Assembly: GCA_003988855.1 (NCBI GenBank) | Contig: QYAI01000224.1 | Coordinates: forward strand, 1-32,552 | Direction of reading: 5' to 3' | Length of the DNA: 32,552 nt | Source of the DNA: Arachnopeziza araneosa | Taxonomy: Eukaryota; Ascomycota; Leotiomycetes; Helotiales; Arachnopezizaceae | Part shown: positions 30,662 through 32,552 of the stretch, one piece after another | Numbering within the stretch: position 1 is the stretch's first letter | How the letters are laid out: every line of letters starts with the position of its first letter | Position numbers and translations under genes: made by a program | The notes under the pieces: model-generated | What the model was told of the DNA's origin: nothing | The model's input: only the letters and a program-made list of their open reading frames with translations | The model's database searches: none

Positions 30662-31273
30662 ATGCGTTCCGTCAGCATCGCCACCCTCGCATACCTTGTA
30701 GCGTTCTTCAGCGGATCTCTTGCCGCTCCAGCTCCAAACAATCCCGAGTTCGATTGGCCAGGCCTGACTGATGAGGCTCTCGCCAAGCGTAACAACCCAA
30801 AGTTCGACTGGCCTGGTCTCCTGGACGAGGTTGAGAAGCGCAACAACCCCAAATTCGACTGGCCAGGTCTCCTAGATGAAGCCATCGAGAAGCGCAACAA
30901 CCCCAAATTTGATTGGCCTGGTCTCTTAGATGAGGCCCTTGAGAGGCGCAACAACCCCAAGTTTGACTGGCCAGGTCTCCTAGACGAAGCCATCGAGAAG
31001 CGCAACAACCCCAAGTTCGACTGGCCAGGTTTGACTGATGAAGCCATTGCCAAACGTAACAATCCCAAGTTTGACTGGCCCGGCCTCCTGGATGAAGCTC
31101 TTGAGAAACGCAACAACCCAAAGTTCGATTGGCCTGGCTTGGTTGACGAAATCGAGAAGCGTGCTAACCCAAAATTTGACTGGCCCGGGTTGACCGACGA
31201 AGCTGTTGCCAAACGTAACAACCCCAAGTTCGACTGGCCAGGCTTGGTCGATGAGGCTCTTGCCAAGGAGTGA
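30662..31273 (+). CDS. Kex2-processed repeat precursor, candidate RiPP (dikaritin-like)
   Basis: Intronless, 203 aa. Residues 1-21 are a signal peptide (MRSVSIATLAYLVAFFSGSL, then A). After APAP the rest is ten head-to-tail units of 17-18 residues (26-43, 44-60, 61-78, 79-96, 97-114, 115-132, 133-150, 151-167, 168-185, 186-203). Each follows [NA]NP[KE]FDWPGL[LTV]DE plus a short variable stretch and KR (RR in unit 4). The last unit ends KE at the stop and so lacks the dibasic site. KR or RR after each copy is the Kex2 signature. This architecture is that of fungal KexRiPP/dikaritin precursors (ustA, phomA, aprA types), and a UstYa oxidase gene lies 1.6 kb away on the other strand. The core has Phe, Asp, Trp, Pro and Lys but no Tyr and no Cys. 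Without modification it could instead be a linear signalling peptide. It is not the ascomycete alpha-pheromone, which has two Cys. Confidence 0.92.
   Translation: MRSVSIATLAYLVAFFSGSLAAPAPNNPEFDWPGLTDEALAKRNNPKFDWPGLLDEVEKRNNPKFDWPGLLDEAIEKRNNPKFDWPGLLDEALERRNNPKFDWPGLLDEAIEKRNNPKFDWPGLTDEAIAKRNNPKFDWPGLLDEALEKRNNPKFDWPGLVDEIEKRANPKFDWPGLTDEAVAKRNNPKFDWPGLVDEALAKE
30737..31270 (+). repeat. Ten coding tandem repeats (51 or 54 nt)
   Basis: Eight units are 54 nt; units 2 and 8 are 51 nt because one residue is missing before the KR. The AACCCCAAGTTCGACTGGCC block recurs with many third-position changes (TTC/TTT, GAC/GAT, CCA/CCT/CCC, GGT/GGC/GGG), while the encoded core stays the same. Confidence 0.95.
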
Positions 31274-32552
31274 ATTTGTGGCATGATACTTCCTCTCGCT
31301 TGACTTGGTTAGCCACTTCTCAAAAAACGTTTTCAGATATTTACTAACAGGCTAGACGCCGCTGAAACTATGCAACGGCTATCATGGAGAGTGCCTCGCG
31401 TAGATTAGTGCCCAATTGGTGTGATAGGTAGAGTCTTGATTATTTTCTTGGCTGATGGTGGATCTTTTCCTCTTCGGGCCGTGGTTTCTTTATGACGAGA
31501 AATGATGGGGGAGGTCTTTGACGTAGAAAAATGAGATTTGACACGGAATGAACCGATAAAATTCTCAACCCTTTTTTTTTTTTATAATGAGCTGTACACG
31601 TGTCGCCATAAACCCTCATCTGAAAGTATTTCGTAGTCGGTAAATCTGCTATCTGTTCTGGTGAGCTCTTTACTTGAATTGATTAGGTGTGACATGGTGA
31701 GCCAATGTATGTGGCTTTTTGGAGAGCAAAGATTAAAAACATGGTCATGCTTACACAATCTGCCATTGCGGTGTCTTCGCTGATCCGTCAAAGTTATGCT
31801 TCATGAAATGTAGCCATGACCTTTTCTATTCTGGCCATCAAGTAGACAGTGGAGATAAGGAAGATCGATGAATCGTCCCAAAGGCTATTTGTTTCAAGAA
31901 TGATCGTAGTATGTTCTTGGTAGGGCCGGCAAGTATTTTTTCTTCGCCTTTCATTGGAGTAGCCCTGGTTGGGATGTTAGAGCGGAATGGCCATGAAGTC
32001 GTAAAGGAGGCTGTGGAGAATGACTAAGGGGCTCATATACATCTCTTCCGTGTATAAATCAGTATTGGCAATTTTGGACAGTATTTAGTGTTAAATTAAG
32101 ATTCTGAAATCATATTCGTGCAAGTTCATTCTTGGCGAGCTGAGATGTAGTGAGTTTTGAGTTGAGCCGAATTAGACTAGAGCAGCGAAGCCTAAGGCAC
32201 CAGTGGCAAAAGAAAGACAGCGACCAGTCGTCATTCGATTATGACCTAAAGCAATTCTAAAACGTTCAAGTGTGATTGAAGATAATTCCTCGATCGTTAT
32301 TCCAACTTGAGCGGCAGGATTACAGGAACAATACCGCGTGACACAGCTCCAACAAATGGCTTTACCTTTCCCTCTCCTGCTACTACTTTGATAAGTCACA
32401 CCAGTGTGAGCTGCTTGCATGGGTACTAATATATGGCTTGGGTGGTTTCCTATTAAGTCCGTGCACCCCCATTCCGATCACCCCCCCATTCCGATCACCC
32501 AGATAAGCGACGACCCACCCAACCAAAAAAAATATAATTAAATAACTACTCA
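31274..32552. other. Gene-poor right end, only weak frames
   Basis: No gene is convincingly supported. A short plus frame at 31911-32027 (MFLVGPASIFSSPFIGVALV, then ERNGHEVVKEAVEND) looks protein-like and could be a last exon or a fragment. A minus frame 32420-32172 starts with ATG, has four Cys in its middle and ends in a hydrophobic tail. A minus frame 31791-31582 ends TDYEILSDEGLWRHVYSSL. None has a recognised family. Confidence 0.35.
32466..32497. repeat. Tandem CCCCCATTCCGATCA, possible transposon end
   Basis: Two identical 15-bp copies start at 32466 and 32483, 17 bp apart, and a TA-rich stretch precedes them. Short reiterated motifs like this occur in the terminal inverted repeats of fungal pogo/Fot1-type elements. 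If so, the element lies mostly beyond the window. The matching end cannot be seen, so this is tentative. Confidence 0.4.

Noticed and set aside
30662..31273. Precursor as an ascomycete alpha-pheromone gene
   Set aside because: Alpha-pheromones of these fungi have a W-C...G-Q-x-C pattern with two cysteines. The repeats here have no Cys and no Gln.
30622..31284. Long minus-strand frame opposite the precursor (220 codons, itself repetitive)
   Set aside because: It mirrors the plus-strand repeats. The plus strand has a signal peptide, KR sites, a TATA box and codon drift that conserves residues; the minus frame has none of these.

Overview
The window reads as nuclear DNA of a filamentous ascomycete (Pezizomycotina). 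Genes are split by short introns (about 45-90 nt) with GT-AG borders. The protein families seen are typical of these fungi: 2EXR, DUF6594, ankyrin/STAND-type, UstYa (DUF3328), S10 carboxypeptidases and GPI-tailed secreted proteins. A transposase relic also carries C-to-T/G-to-A changes of the kind left by repeat-induced point mutation. The class cannot be fixed from sequence alone. No rRNA, tRNA, CRISPR or bacterial-type operon was seen.

Layout: 1-1.15 kb is AT-rich decayed transposon DNA with a pogo/Fot1-like DDE fragment. 2.4-3.7 kb (+) is a DUF6594 membrane protein. 4.3-5.2 kb (-) is a secreted GPI-type protein distantly like the BIM1/X325 fold. 5.6-7.4 kb (-) is an ankyrin protein with a STAND-type N-terminus. 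8.0-8.35 kb (+) is a small Cys-rich zinc-ribbon-like gene in three short exons. 9.6-12.2 kb (+) is a large pseudogene with at least four in-frame stops and several frame changes. 12.7-14.2 kb (+) is a 2EXR protein. 15.0-16.2 kb (-) is a zinc alcohol dehydrogenase with a GC-AG intron, and 16.6-17.4 kb (-) a HAD-family dehalogenase-like hydrolase. 18.6-19.9 kb (+) is a Cys-rich GPI-type surface protein. 20.3-22.1 kb (-) is a long coiled-coil protein.

The most interesting part is 22.7-31.3 kb, a compact candidate gene cluster for a ribosomally made, modified peptide (a KexRiPP, or dikaritin-like pathway). It has four genes: an eight-exon S10 serine carboxypeptidase (-), a divergently transcribed MFS transporter (+), a five-exon UstYa-family oxidase with two HxxHC motifs (-), and a secreted precursor (+). 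The precursor is a signal peptide followed by ten 17-18 residue repeats, nine of them ending in a Kex2-type KR or RR site. Every repeat has the core NP[KE]FDWPGL, and its codons differ between copies while the residues do not. The expected sequence is secretion, Kex2 cutting at KR, trimming of the basic tail by a carboxypeptidase, oxidative cross-linking by the UstYa protein, and export through the MFS protein. The core has no tyrosine, unlike the known dikaritins ustiloxin, phomopsin and asperipin, so any cross-link would have to use Trp, Phe, Lys or Asp. Product and chemistry are inference; the precursor architecture and the UstYa motifs are seen directly.

The last 1.3 kb has no convincing gene. 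It ends in a tandem CCCCCATTCCGATCA motif that may be the edge of a transposon lying outside the window.
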